A stretch of 64,000 bases of DNA from Gammaproteobacteria bacterium (lineage in GTDB: Bacteria; Pseudomonadota; Gammaproteobacteria; Pseudomonadales; Cellvibrionaceae), in contig JAGKWO010000013.1 of NCBI GenBank assembly GCA_021151835.1, positions 1 through 64,000 on the forward strand, given 5' to 3'. A program made the position numbers and the translations under genes. Shown one piece after another: positions 54,134 through 62,848 of this stretch; positions within the stretch are counted from its first letter, which is position 1, and every line of letters starts with the position of its first letter. The notes under the pieces are model-generated. The model worked only from the letters and a program-made list of their open reading frames with translations, did no database searches and was not told where the DNA came from.

Positions 54134-55225
54134 ATGAATTTGTTTGTCGTTGAAGCCCGCCAAAACTCCTTCTCTTTTCCTTTGCATGCATTACGCGGTA
54201 TTGCGGCAGTGATTGTGCTGTTAAGCCATATCCACATGCGGATTAAAGAGGCCTATCCGGAGTGGGCATTTGCTGCTGTGTTCAATGGCAGCGGGGCCGT
54301 TATTTTCTTTTTTGTATTAAGTGGCCTGGTGGTTGGCGCCGCCCTGGCCAAACAGGAATTGAGTGTTGATCGTGTGAGCACGTATCTGCACCGGCGCTTC
54401 TTTCGCATTATGCCGCTGCTGTTTGTCACGGTGAGTATCGGCGGGCTTTACCTGTTGCTGTTAAATGATTCCATGACCTACTCAATGTACGACGATGCTT
54501 ACGGCGATTTTTCCTTTGCCAAATTCCTCGCCGCCTATATCGGTTATTCGCTCAAACCCAACCAGCCTATCTGGTCCATTTACATTGAGATTGTCGCCTC
54601 ACTGTTAATTCCATTAATGATCCTCACTGGCACCAGGGTTCGTTACATTATCGCCACCACCTTGTTATGTATCGCTTTTTCACTTGTCCCCGTCGATTTC
54701 AAACACCATTGGAATTTTTACATCATCAGTTTTTATGTTGGATTAACCATTCTGGTGTGGGGCAAGCCATTGTCCCGCTGGGCATCCACACTGCCAGCAG
54801 CGGTATTCTGGGGGCTGGTGCTGTTATTTTTTGTCGCCTTTTACTGTGCGCGCCCGCTAGCCAATCCAACTTACGGTGACTTGTGGATTGTGTACTGGGA
54901 AACACTCACTGTTGCCCCGCTGGTTGCCGTTATTTATTACCTACCGGAAAAATTTTCCGTCCTTAACAAACGTTTGTTTACTTATTTGGGGGACGTTTCC
55001 TACAGCCTCTACCTGACCCATTGGATTCTGTTGGTGCTCGCCTTAAATGCCGTCACCTCCGTGTTAGGCACCAGCGGTACGAGTGCCCTGATTTTTTCTG
55101 CGCTTTCACTCTGTGTCAGTTTCGTCGTTGCACATTTTTCTTACCAATACATCGAGCTTAACGGCATCAAATTAGGTGAAAGCCTGCGCGGGGCGCCGCG
55201 GCAACTGCAAGGTTATTCCCAGTAA
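54134..55225 (+). CDS. Acyltransferase 3 family membrane protein, copy 1
   Basis: 363 aa from the ATG at 54134, with AGGG 8 bp upstream. About ten membrane helices. FPLHALRGIAAVIVLLSHIH carries the conserved R-G-x-A...H motif of the acyltransferase-3/OafA group, which moves acetyl or other acyl groups to extracytoplasmic sugars. FFVLSGLVVGAAL, YLHRRFFRIMPLL and GDVSYSLYLTHW are further family marks. The downstream gene is a paralog of the same length. Acceptor unknown. Confidence 0.9.
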   Translation: MNLFVVEARQNSFSFPLHALRGIAAVIVLLSHIHMRIKEAYPEWAFAAVFNGSGAVIFFFVLSGLVVGAALAKQELSVDRVSTYLHRRFFRIMPLLFVTVSIGGLYLLLLNDSMTYSMYDDAYGDFSFAKFLAAYIGYSLKPNQPIWSIYIEIVASLLIPLMILTGTRVRYIIATTLLCIAFSLVPVDFKHHWNFYIISFYVGLTILVWGKPLSRWASTLPAAVFWGLVLLFFVAFYCARPLANPTYGDLWIVYWETLTVAPLVAVIYYLPEKFSVLNKRLFTYLGDVSYSLYLTHWILLVLALNAVTSVLGTSGTSALIFSALSLCVSFVVAHFSYQYIELNGIKLGESLRGAPRQLQGYSQ

Positions 55226-55276
55226 TTTCTGCCAATCATTTTCCATGAACAAGTACCGTTATTGAGGGACTCCAGG

Positions 55277-56368
55277 ATGAATATGTTTACCGAATCCGCA
55301 CGGCAGCAGGGGTTTTCCATCCCCCTGCATGCACTGCGCGGCATGGCGGCATTGATAGTGCTCCTGTGCCATATCCAAGCACGAATTGATGAAGGCTTTC
55401 CACAATTTACCTTCGTCCACATCTTCAATGGCAGCGCCGCAGTGACGTTTTTCTTTGTGCTGAGCGGCCTGGTTGTAGGGGCATCGCTTGCCAAAACCGG
55501 CGTTACGACTAATACCACACTGGTTTATGCGCACCGCCGGGTATTCAGGATCATGCCGCTGATGCTAGTGACAGTGACGCTGGGAGGGCTTTATCTGCTC
55601 TATGTCGACCCGCACATGCCCTACTCACTCAATCCGAAATCCTATGGCGAATTTAATTTGATGAAATTTATTGCGGGATACGTCGGTTATTCATTGAAAG
55701 CCAATCCACCGACCTGGTCTATTTTTGTCGAGCTGGTTGCATCGGCGCTAATTCCGTTAATGATTCTAACGGGCAAGAACCTGCGCCTGATTGCCTTCGC
55801 GGTTGCTGCCTGTATCGCACTTTCGCTGCTGCCCTTCGAATTCCAGCACTACTGGAATTTTTACATGATCAGTTTTTACTTGGGACTTAGCCTGTTGTTG
55901 TGGGGCAAGCCAGTGGCCGCAATGGCCGCGCGCCTCCCGGCAAGCGCGTTCTGGTTATTAATTATTGGATTATTCACTGCATTTTATTTAGCGCGGTTGA
56001 TAACAGGGGCCGGCTACGGCGATTTGTGGATTGTCTACTACGAAAGCATTCTGGTGGCACTGTTGATCGCGGTGATCTATTACTCGCCAGAGCGTTTTAC
56101 ATTTCTGTCCTCATCCACCATGAAATTTTTGGGCGATATTTCGTACAGCCTTTACCTGACGCACTCCTTACTGCTCATCTTGTTGCTTAATGCCTGCATC
56201 TACGCATTGGGCGCGACAACTATAGGCGCGATTGTATTTGTGGTCAGCAGCGTGGGGATAAGCCTGGTGCTTGCAACAATCAGCTATCACCAAATCGAAA
56301 TGAAAGGGATGCACCTCGGCGAAGACTTACGCAAGCAAACATTGCGTTTGCAAAAAACATCCGTTTAA
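55277..56368 (+). CDS. Acyltransferase 3 family membrane protein, copy 2
   Basis: 363 aa from the ATG at 55277, with GAGG 8 bp upstream; a TTG at 55262 is in frame. Every motif of copy 1 is repeated (IPLHALRGMAALIVLLCHIQ, FFVLSGLVVGASLAK, GDISYSLYLTHS), as is the unusual SxNPxxYGxF block, so this is a tandem duplication 51 bp apart. The His in CHIQ corresponds to SHIH of copy 1. The two probably modify related acceptors. Confidence 0.9.
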   Translation: MNMFTESARQQGFSIPLHALRGMAALIVLLCHIQARIDEGFPQFTFVHIFNGSAAVTFFFVLSGLVVGASLAKTGVTTNTTLVYAHRRVFRIMPLMLVTVTLGGLYLLYVDPHMPYSLNPKSYGEFNLMKFIAGYVGYSLKANPPTWSIFVELVASALIPLMILTGKNLRLIAFAVAACIALSLLPFEFQHYWNFYMISFYLGLSLLLWGKPVAAMAARLPASAFWLLIIGLFTAFYLARLITGAGYGDLWIVYYESILVALLIAVIYYSPERFTFLSSSTMKFLGDISYSLYLTHSLLLILLLNACIYALGATTIGAIVFVVSSVGISLVLATISYHQIEMKGMHLGEDLRKQTLRLQKTSV

Positions 56369-56387
56369 CCGATCCGCTAAAAACTCT

Positions 56388-56410
56388 TGGCCAGTAATGA
56401 TTACTGGCCA
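56388..56410. terminator. Convergent hairpin overlapping a stop codon
   Basis: TGGCCAGTAA-TGA-TTACTGGCCA, perfect 10-bp arms. It spans the stop of the minus-strand SDR-like gene (56401-56403). There is no T-run, so it is a weak terminator at best. Confidence 0.55.
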
Positions 56411-57294
56411 GCCCTCGTTTGCGTTTGCGCCTGCTCGCGGTTGTGAAGCCATTGTTTTACCAGCGGCAATAAACTGGGGCGCCAGGAACGCGCCTGAACC
56501 CCGAAAAAATCACGCACCCGGCGACAACCTAAAATCGCACTGGGTGGCTCATTGTCAGGGTCTTCATCCACCAGGGTTAACCTGGGTTCGGCGGTCAATA
56601 GTTGCTGCTGGATCAACAACTGCAACAGGTGTTCCGCGAATTCGTCCTGGGTACAGGCATCGCCGCTGCAATAGTGCATTACGCCCCAGTTCTCCGCTCC
56701 GCAACTGATTTGTTTGATCAGCGCCACCGCGATGCGCGCAGCGTCCGATAACGCCGTTGGCGCACCGCGCAAACGGCGATTCACACTGACCGATGCACCA
56801 GCCAGATATGCGCCCAGCAACCGTGTCAGCAGGTTATCGCCATAGGCACCAATGACCCAACTCAAGCGCAAAATAATGTGTTTTGGAACCGCGCTGGCAA
56901 TAGCCTCTTCCGCTTGCACAAAAGCCCGTCCGGTTTCGTTGCGCGGCGCCACCGCATCTTTTTCACTGTGGGTACCTTTTTGGTCAGCGCCAAAGACGCT
57001 GTAGCTGGAGTAATGGATAAGAGGGATATCGGCAAGCGCGCACGCACTCGCCAGGACCTGCGCTGTTTGCACCAGTTCAGCCTGCCCGCCGGCATGAAAG
57101 GCAGCCTCCCACCCACGGCAATTCAGCACCAGGTCCACTTTATGCCGCCTGATGTAATCACCAAGGCTCAGCGGATCCGACCAGTTAACAGCAGCGCCCG
57201 GCACCAGGGTTTTGAAGGTCTCCCGCTCAAGCTCATGCTCGAGGGTTTTGCCTAAAGGGGAAATTGCATCCGTTAACAACAAGGTAAATGACAT
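56401..57294 (-). CDS. RmlD/SDR-like protein lacking catalytic residues
   Basis: 297 aa. The fold is that of extended SDR/dTDP-4-dehydrorhamnose reductase-like proteins: DLVLNCRGWEAA, IPLIHYSSYSVFGADQ, ILRLSWVIGAYGDN and GVMHYCSGDACTQDEFA. Where family members have YGxSK, this protein has T121-G-R-A-F125 (within PRNETGRAFVQAE), so the catalytic Tyr and Lys are replaced by Thr and Phe. The N-terminal GxxGxxG is also mostly lost (DAISPLG). It may be a pseudoenzyme or bind another ligand. It is divergent from the FAD oxidoreductase gene. Confidence 0.8.
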   Translation of the reverse strand: MSFTLLLTDAISPLGKTLEHELERETFKTLVPGAAVNWSDPLSLGDYIRRHKVDLVLNCRGWEAAFHAGGQAELVQTAQVLASACALADIPLIHYSSYSVFGADQKGTHSEKDAVAPRNETGRAFVQAEEAIASAVPKHIILRLSWVIGAYGDNLLTRLLGAYLAGASVSVNRRLRGAPTALSDAARIAVALIKQISCGAENWGVMHYCSGDACTQDEFAEHLLQLLIQQQLLTAEPRLTLVDEDPDNEPPSAILGCRRVRDFFGVQARSWRPSLLPLVKQWLHNREQAQTQTRAGQ

Positions 57295-57417
57295 GCTGAT
57301 CGACTAACCCGTAAAATTTTCCCTGCATATTAGCAGCAGAACATGCTGCTGCGGCAAGCGGGAAAGACTTATACTGCGCGCCCTGCCAAAACCGACCCTG
57401 TGGATTGTTAACTGCCT

Positions 57418-58698
57418 ATGCCTGCGCCAGCTCCTTTGACTTTCGACCTCGCCATCATCGGTGGTGGCATTGCCGGTTTGTGGCTCGCCTGCCGTGCCAA
57501 AGCGGCGGGTTATTCAGTAGTGGTGTTCGAATCAGGCACGCTGGGCGGCGGCCAGACACTCGCGTCCCAGGGCATGATTCACGGCGGCATGAAATACACC
57601 CTTGCCGGCGCGCTGACCGGGGCATCCGAAGCAATTGCCGAAATGCCTCGACACTGGCGCGAGTGCCTGTGTGGCGACGGCGATGTCGATTTGCACCACA
57701 CCCGTATTCTCAGCGATCACTTTTTTATGTGGTCGGGCGATGACCTGGGAAGCAAGCTATCCAGTTTCCTCGCCAGTAAAATCACCCGTGGGCGGGTAGA
57801 ACCGGTGCACCCGGACCGCCGTCCGCCATTACTGCGCCATCCATTATTCAGTGGCAGCCTGTACCGGCTCGAAGACCTGGTGATAGATGCGCCCAGCCTG
57901 ATCGCCAACCTCGCCCACAATCTGGATGGGCACTGCTTTCATATCGACTGGAACCATGCAAGCCTGCACCAAGATGACCATGGCCACCTGCAGCTGACGA
58001 TTGATAACCCCGAACAGCCGCTGGAAATCCATGCCTCACGTTTCGTGTTCACGGCCGGAAAAGGCAATGCCGGTTTGCTGGCGCAAATCGGCCATTCACA
58101 ACCCGCCATGCAATTGCGACCACTACAGCAGGTGATGGTGAAACATTTCCACCCGTTCGATTTTTACGGCCATTGCCTGGGCACAGATACAACACCGCGC
58201 CTGACCATTTCCAGCCATCGCCTGCCCGACGGCGGGCATGTGTGGTATCTCGGTGGCAGCCTGGCAGAGAAAGGTGCCAGCATGGCTGCGGAGGAACTTA
58301 TCCAGCTTGCTGAAGAAGAGTTGCGGCGCCTGATTCCCTGGATCAACCTGCAGGGTGCCGAGTGGGCGACCTTGCCGATTGATCGTGCCGAACCACTGCA
58401 ACCCGGCTTTGCTCGCCCGGACAATGCATTTGTTGCGCAAGTTGAAGGAACCAATTTACTGGTAGGCTGGCCGACCAAACTGACGCTGGCCCCCAATTTA
58501 GCCAACCAGGTATTGGAACTCCTGGCGCAAGATGAAATCTATCCCGGCGTGAACACACCTGACTACCAGCAGCTACACCAGTATCTGGCCCTGGCTGCGG
58601 TGGGAAAAACCCCGTGGGAAATAGCCTTCCCGCCCAAAATAAGCGCCGAAGATGCACTGGCCCTGCGCTTTAAAGAACCGGATGAAGACGACGAATGA
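57418..58698 (+). CDS. FAD-dependent oxidoreductase (DAO family)
   Basis: 426 aa. The dinucleotide-binding motif IIGGGIAG (about 13-20) followed by ESGTLGGGQTLASQGMIHGG is of the D-amino-acid/glycine oxidase-type (DAO) superfamily. The C-terminal half has the usual VWYLGGSLAE and FVAQVEGTNLLVGWPTKLT parts. No signal peptide; cytoplasmic. The substrate is unknown. It overlaps the aldo/keto reductase gene by 4 bp (ATGA), so the two are translationally coupled. Confidence 0.85.
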   Translation: MPAPAPLTFDLAIIGGGIAGLWLACRAKAAGYSVVVFESGTLGGGQTLASQGMIHGGMKYTLAGALTGASEAIAEMPRHWRECLCGDGDVDLHHTRILSDHFFMWSGDDLGSKLSSFLASKITRGRVEPVHPDRRPPLLRHPLFSGSLYRLEDLVIDAPSLIANLAHNLDGHCFHIDWNHASLHQDDHGHLQLTIDNPEQPLEIHASRFVFTAGKGNAGLLAQIGHSQPAMQLRPLQQVMVKHFHPFDFYGHCLGTDTTPRLTISSHRLPDGGHVWYLGGSLAEKGASMAAEELIQLAEEELRRLIPWINLQGAEWATLPIDRAEPLQPGFARPDNAFVAQVEGTNLLVGWPTKLTLAPNLANQVLELLAQDEIYPGVNTPDYQQLHQYLALAAVGKTPWEIAFPPKISAEDALALRFKEPDEDDE

Positions 58699-59513
58699 TG
58701 CCGCGCAAGCGCCTCGGGCGCACCGACATAGAAATCAGCACTTTTGGCCTCGGAACCGTAAAACTCGGTCGCAACCAGAGCCTTAAATACCCGCAACCGT
58801 TTGAATTGCCCGACGACGACCTGGTAAGGGATCTCTTTGCCTGCGCGCGCGACTTCGGGGTCAACTTGCTGGATACGGCACCCGCCTATGGTTACAGCGA
58901 GGAGCGTATCGGCGATTTACTGAAAAAGGAGCGCAAAGACTGGGTGATATCCACGAAAGTGGGTGAGGAGTTCACCCCCGATAAGTTTTCCGACGAAGGC
59001 CAATCCTATTTCGATTACAGCGCCAAACACACGCGCCTGAGCGTCGAGCGATCCTTGCGCCGTTTGCGCACCGACTACCTGGACCTGGTGCTGGTTCACT
59101 CCAATGGCGACGACGTTGAAATACTCGCCAATACCCCGGTTATCCAAACCTTGCATCAACTTAAGCAAGAAGGCTGGATTCGTGCGGTTGGAATATCCAC
59201 CAAAACGCTGGAGGGAAGTTTGCTGGCCGCAGAGGTATGCGACGCCGTAATGCTGGTCCACAATGCCAATTACGCGGATGAGGAACCCGCCATCGCCAAA
59301 TCAATGCAACAAGATGTTGCTGTTTTATTAAAAAAGGTTCTCGGCAGCGGCCATATCTGCCATGATGCACATCCCGCTGAAGATCCTATACAGGCAGCCC
59401 TGGATTTTGCCTATGCCCATCCAGGTGTTACCAGTGCCATCCTGGGCACTGTTAATTTGCAACATTTGCGCGCTAACCTAATAAAAGCATTGCGCGCACA
59501 AAAGCTGGCGTGA
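58695..59513 (+). CDS. Aldo/keto reductase
   Basis: 272 aa. The tetrad Asp60, Tyr65 (DTAPAYGYSE), Lys88 (STKVG) and His135 (LVHSNG) is complete. The C-terminal half has LGTVNLQHLRAN, the cofactor loop of the short AKR group. It is a distinct branch from the AKR at 43215. Start by 4-bp overlap with the FAD oxidoreductase gene. hisI begins 18 bp after the stop, so it may share transcription with the his-tat run. Confidence 0.9.
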   Translation: MMPRKRLGRTDIEISTFGLGTVKLGRNQSLKYPQPFELPDDDLVRDLFACARDFGVNLLDTAPAYGYSEERIGDLLKKERKDWVISTKVGEEFTPDKFSDEGQSYFDYSAKHTRLSVERSLRRLRTDYLDLVLVHSNGDDVEILANTPVIQTLHQLKQEGWIRAVGISTKTLEGSLLAAEVCDAVMLVHNANYADEEPAIAKSMQQDVAVLLKKVLGSGHICHDAHPAEDPIQAALDFAYAHPGVTSAILGTVNLQHLRANLIKALRAQKLA

Positions 59514-59531
59514 GATTCTATTGAGTAATTT

Positions 59532-59912
59532 ATGAGCAGTTGGTTAGATGCTGTTAACTGGAACAGCGATGGTCTTGTTCCAGCGATTGCGCAGGACGCT
59601 AACACCGGCCGGATCCTGATGATGGCCTGGATGAACCGCGAATCCCTGCAATTGTCTGCCGAGCGCGGCGAAGCGGTTTACTGGTCGCGTTCACGCAACA
59701 AACTCTGGCATAAGGGCGAAACGTCCGGCCACATCCAAAAGCTCCACGAAATCCGCCTGGACTGCGATGAAGACGTCATTGTCTTGCAAGTTGAGCAATT
59801 GGGCGGGATTGCGTGTCATACCGGGCGGGAATCCTGTTTTTATCGGGTACTGAAAGACGGCCAGTGGCACACTGTCGATCCGGTAGTGAAAGACCCTTCC
59901 GAGATTTATTAA
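59532..59912 (+). CDS. hisI: Phosphoribosyl-AMP cyclohydrolase
   Basis: 126 aa, a stand-alone HisI. It opens the purine ring of PR-AMP, the third step of histidine synthesis. MAWMNRESL, YWSRSRNKLWHKGETSGH, DCDEDVIVLQV and CHTGRESCFYR hold the metal-binding and catalytic Cys and Asp residues. hisE is the next gene; the two are fused in enterobacteria but separate here, as in pseudomonads. Confidence 0.97.
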   Translation: MSSWLDAVNWNSDGLVPAIAQDANTGRILMMAWMNRESLQLSAERGEAVYWSRSRNKLWHKGETSGHIQKLHEIRLDCDEDVIVLQVEQLGGIACHTGRESCFYRVLKDGQWHTVDPVVKDPSEIY

Positions 59913-59940
59913 CACAAGTATCAATGCAAGTAGATGTTTC

Positions 59941-60279
59941 ATGAGTAACGATATTCTCAAGCAACTAACGGAAATCCTCGAAGCGCGCAAAAATAATGCG
60001 GATGCCGAGAACTCCTACGTTGCCAGCCTGCATAAAAAAGGGCTGAATAAGATTTTGGAAAAAGTCGGTGAGGAATGCACCGAAACCATACTGGCCGCCA
60101 AGGATGCCCAGGCCAGTGGCGACCATTCTGATTTAATCTATGAAACAGCAGACCTGTGGTTTCACAGCCTCGTCATGCTGTCTCATCTCGGCGAGAATGC
60201 CGATGCAGTATTGAACGAACTGGCGCGGCGTTTTAATGTATCTGGTCACGATGAAAAAGCATCGCGCCCGTCAGCATAA
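59941..60279 (+). CDS. hisE: Phosphoribosyl-ATP diphosphatase
   Basis: 112 aa, a MazG-like all-alpha protein. It cleaves PR-ATP to PR-AMP, the second step of histidine synthesis. SYVASLHKKGLNKILEKVGEE and the following DLIYETADLWFHSLVML carry the acidic metal-binding residues. It lies between hisI and tatA, a gene order also found in Pseudomonas. Confidence 0.96.
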   Translation: MSNDILKQLTEILEARKNNADAENSYVASLHKKGLNKILEKVGEECTETILAAKDAQASGDHSDLIYETADLWFHSLVMLSHLGENADAVLNELARRFNVSGHDEKASRPSA

Positions 60280-60306
60280 CCACCTAATTTTTACGAGGGT
60301 ATCACC

Positions 60307-60594
60307 ATGGGTGTTAGTGGAATCAGCATTTGGAAATTGTTAATTATCCTGGCAATCGTCATTGCCCTGTTTGGCACCAAGCGCCTGCGTACGCTGGGTG
60401 GCGACCTGGGCAGCATGATCAAAGGGTTTAAAGACTCCATGAGCAATGCGAACAACCCGGAGGCGCAAGCACAAACTGCCGAAGCCAAACCGCAAGACGC
60501 ACAACAACAAGTAGTCGCTGCACCCCAGGCAGCACCTGCCGCAGCGACTGCACAAACTGCCGATAAGGTTGTTGACCAACCAAACAAGGTTTAA
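60307..60594 (+). CDS. tatA: Sec-independent translocase protein TatA
   Basis: 95 aa. A short N-terminal membrane helix (about 7-24, WKLLIILAIVIALFG) is followed by an amphipathic helix (TKRLRTLGGDLGSMIKGFKDSM) and a polar Gln/Ala tail. It forms the protein-conducting assembly of the Tat system. GAGG precedes the ATG. Next to tatB with 3 bp between. Confidence 0.95.
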   Translation: MGVSGISIWKLLIILAIVIALFGTKRLRTLGGDLGSMIKGFKDSMSNANNPEAQAQTAEAKPQDAQQQVVAAPQAAPAAATAQTADKVVDQPNKV

Positions 60595-60597
60595 TCC

Positions 60598-61197
60598 GTG
60601 TTTGATATAGGTTTTACCGAGCTGCTGTTATGCCTGGTTGTTGCGCTGGTTGTTATCGGACCGGAGCAGCTACCGGGCACAGTGCGCACCGTGGCGTTGT
60701 GGCTTGGCCGGCTCAAGCGCAGCCTGGCGGAGACCCGCAGTGAAATCGAGCGTCAAATTGGCGCTGATGACATTCGCCGCCAGTTGCACAATGAAGAAAT
60801 CATGCGCAACATTGAGGAAACTCGCGCGCAGATTGAAGCATCCATCCGTGAGCATGGGTTTAATGATCTGACGCAGGAGATTTCCAATAATGTCCAGGAA
60901 ATCACCAATAGCCTGGAATATCCCAATGCGTCGGAACAGCAGAATGCATTGGAACATCGCCCCAGCGCTGCTGATTATGGCCCACCGGAAGAGTTACCCG
61001 ATCACTCCCATGGCGCCCAGGCCAGCAACCAGCAAAAACCGGCGGCGGTAACCAATACAGTTACACCTGTTGCCAATACCGTGCAGCCTGCACCACCGCC
61101 AAGTGCACCGGTACCTGCCCAACAAAATAACCAGCAAAGCCAGGCAACCGTGGCACCAGCGACGCCCACCCAAAATACCGCAGGTGTCGGCCACTAA
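60598..61197 (+). CDS. tatB: Sec-independent translocase protein TatB
   Basis: 199 aa. GTG start, 3 bp after the tatA stop. MFDIGFTELLLCLVVALVVIGPEQLPGTVRTV is the TatB N-terminus, with the conserved Glu-Leu and the GPEQLP hinge. Amphipathic and coiled-coil-like helices run to about 115. The remainder is a long Pro/Gln/Ala/Thr tail, longer than in Escherichia coli TatB (171 aa). With TatC it recognises twin-arginine signals. Confidence 0.95.
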   Translation: MFDIGFTELLLCLVVALVVIGPEQLPGTVRTVALWLGRLKRSLAETRSEIERQIGADDIRRQLHNEEIMRNIEETRAQIEASIREHGFNDLTQEISNNVQEITNSLEYPNASEQQNALEHRPSAADYGPPEELPDHSHGAQASNQQKPAAVTNTVTPVANTVQPAPPPSAPVPAQQNNQQSQATVAPATPTQNTAGVGH

Positions 61198-61212
61198 GGC
61201 AGTTAGAGATCC

Positions 61213-61992
61213 ATGAATCAGTCAGTACAAGACGATAAAGAACAACCACTGGTGCAGCACCTGATCGAGTTGCGCAACCGGCTTTTGTATTCCGTGTATT
61301 TCCTGTTGGCGGTATTTATCTGCCTGTTTCCATTTGCGACAGATATTTACGCAGTCATCTCTGCGCCATTGCAGGCAGTATTGCCTGAAGGCGCGCACAT
61401 GATTGCAACCGACGTGATATCCCCGTTTTTGACGCCATTAAAATTAACGTTTTACGTGGCGTTGCTGATGTCAGTGCCTTTTATCCTTTATCAAATCTGG
61501 GCGTTTATTGCTCCCGGTTTATACAGCCACGAGCGCCAACTCGCCTGGCCACTGATGTTTTCCAGCGTGGTGTTGTTTTTCTCCGGCATGGCGTTCGCGT
61601 ACTTTGTGGTATTGCCGATGCTATTCAACTTCACCATGGGCATTGAGCTGGAAGGTGTCAGCGCGATGACTGACATCACCAAGTACCAGGATCTGGTGAT
61701 CCAGATGTTTTTCGCGTTTGGCTTCACCTTTGAAATTCCGGTTGCCACGGTGTTGTTGATCCACTCGGGTATCGTCAGCCCGGAGAGACTGGCAGCAAGC
61801 CGTCGCTATATTGTGGTGGGTTGTTTTATCGTAGGGATGCTACTGACTCCTCCCGATGTGTTTTCCCAAACAGCGCTGGCCATCCCGATGTGGATACTCT
61901 TTGAGTCAGGATTGTTTTTTGGGCGCATGATCAAGAGGCGCGAAGAAGAACGTCAGGCAGCCGCCGAAAGCAGCAACGGACAAGAACATTAA
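61213..61992 (+). CDS. tatC: Sec-independent translocase protein TatC
   Basis: 259 aa with six membrane helices. LVQHLIELRNRLLYSV is the conserved N-terminus, and FLTPLKLTFYVALLMSVPFILYQIWAFIAPGLYSHER is typical of the first periplasmic loop and second and third helices. The core receptor for Tat signals. Last gene of the his-tat run, followed by a terminator at 62008. The DUF1552 protein at 2530 is one predicted substrate in the window. Confidence 0.97.
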   Translation: MNQSVQDDKEQPLVQHLIELRNRLLYSVYFLLAVFICLFPFATDIYAVISAPLQAVLPEGAHMIATDVISPFLTPLKLTFYVALLMSVPFILYQIWAFIAPGLYSHERQLAWPLMFSSVVLFFSGMAFAYFVVLPMLFNFTMGIELEGVSAMTDITKYQDLVIQMFFAFGFTFEIPVATVLLIHSGIVSPERLAASRRYIVVGCFIVGMLLTPPDVFSQTALAIPMWILFESGLFFGRMIKRREEERQAAAESSNGQEH

Positions 61993-62007
61993 TCCTGTGA
62001 TCTAGAG

Positions 62008-62035
62008 AAAGGCCAGCAAACGCTGGCCTTTTTTG
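62008..62035. terminator. Terminator of the tat operon
   Basis: The stem GGCCAGC/GCTGGCC has a 4-base loop, preceded by A3 and followed by T6. It ends tatC and may also serve the convergent DUF2061 gene weakly. Confidence 0.92.
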
Positions 62036-62050
62036 TTTGGTGGAGAGCGT

Positions 62051-62260
62051 TTAGACCCTGGTAGCAAATGCCTCCTGCAACGCCTCCTTGTGTGCTTCAA
62101 ATTTTTTCCAACCCAATTCGTGGAAGTAGAAGGCAACTGTGTTAATAGCAGGCTCGATCAACGCCAGCGCACTACCAACGACAATACTTCCCGTTAATGC
62201 ATAGCCCACACTGAAAGCCACACTGAAATGGATGACCGCGAAGGTTGCTGTTTTAGCCAT
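62051..62260 (-). CDS. DUF2061 small membrane protein
   Basis: 69 aa. KTATFAVIHFSVAFSVGYALTGS, followed by ALALIEPAINTVAFYFHELGWKKFE, matches DUF2061, small two-helix inner membrane proteins of unknown role. It converges with tatC. Confidence 0.85.
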   Translation of the reverse strand: MAKTATFAVIHFSVAFSVGYALTGSIVVGSALALIEPAINTVAFYFHELGWKKFEAHKEALQEAFATRV

Positions 62261-62389
62261 GATGGAATCCTCACTTATACTGAATTAAGTGGCTGATGAG
62301 TTATCAGCCGATAGATCCATCATAGGCAAGCGAGAATCATTATCAAAGAAAATTAACTCAAAGCAATTAATAGTCAATAGCTATTGATA
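62261..62389. other. Intergenic region upstream of DUF2061
   Basis: 129 bp, A+T-rich near the CYTH gene stop. It contains atcattatc-like strings near 62337 but no clear operator or terminator. Confidence 0.3.
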
Positions 62390-62848
62390 TTACCAACGCG
62401 AGTATGGCTGCGCAGCCAGATTTGCATTGTAGTAGCGGGGATCGCTGGTTACCTCAACGCCGGCCCATTGCGGTTTGGAAAACAAAGTATCTTCTGCCGG
62501 CAATTCAATTTCAGCGATAACCAACCCCGCGTTATCGCCGAGGAACTCATCCACTTCCCATACAAATCCTTCATGGAGAATTTTGCGGCGATATTTTTCA
62601 ACCAGCGGTTGCTCGCACAATGCGAGTAAATTGCGCGCATCCCACAACGGAATTGGATACTCGAACTCTGCACGACTCGCACCGGTAGTAACTCCCTTGA
62701 TAGTGAGAAACGCCTCCTCCCCGGCAATTCGCACCCGCACCGTGCGTTCTTTGGCACGGTTCAGATAACCCTGGGAATAAAAAACCGCCGGTGCATCGCG
62801 CCAGCCGTCGCCATGGACTAGGAATTTGCGTTCGATTTCGATCGCCAT
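62390..62848 (-). CDS. CYTH domain protein (triphosphate tunnel family)
   Basis: 152 aa. The ExExK signature is EIERK at residues 4-8. The alternating charged strands (RTVRVRIAGEEAFLTIKG, EFEYPIP, WEVDEFLG, LVIAEIEL) make the triphosphate tunnel. Short bacterial members of this size are usually inorganic triphosphatases; adenylate cyclase activity of the class IV kind is less likely. Its start overlaps the end of the upstream gene by 31 bp. Confidence 0.88.
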   Translation of the reverse strand: MAIEIERKFLVHGDGWRDAPAVFYSQGYLNRAKERTVRVRIAGEEAFLTIKGVTTGASRAEFEYPIPLWDARNLLALCEQPLVEKYRRKILHEGFVWEVDEFLGDNAGLVIAEIELPAEDTLFSKPQWAGVEVTSDPRYYNANLAAQPYSRW

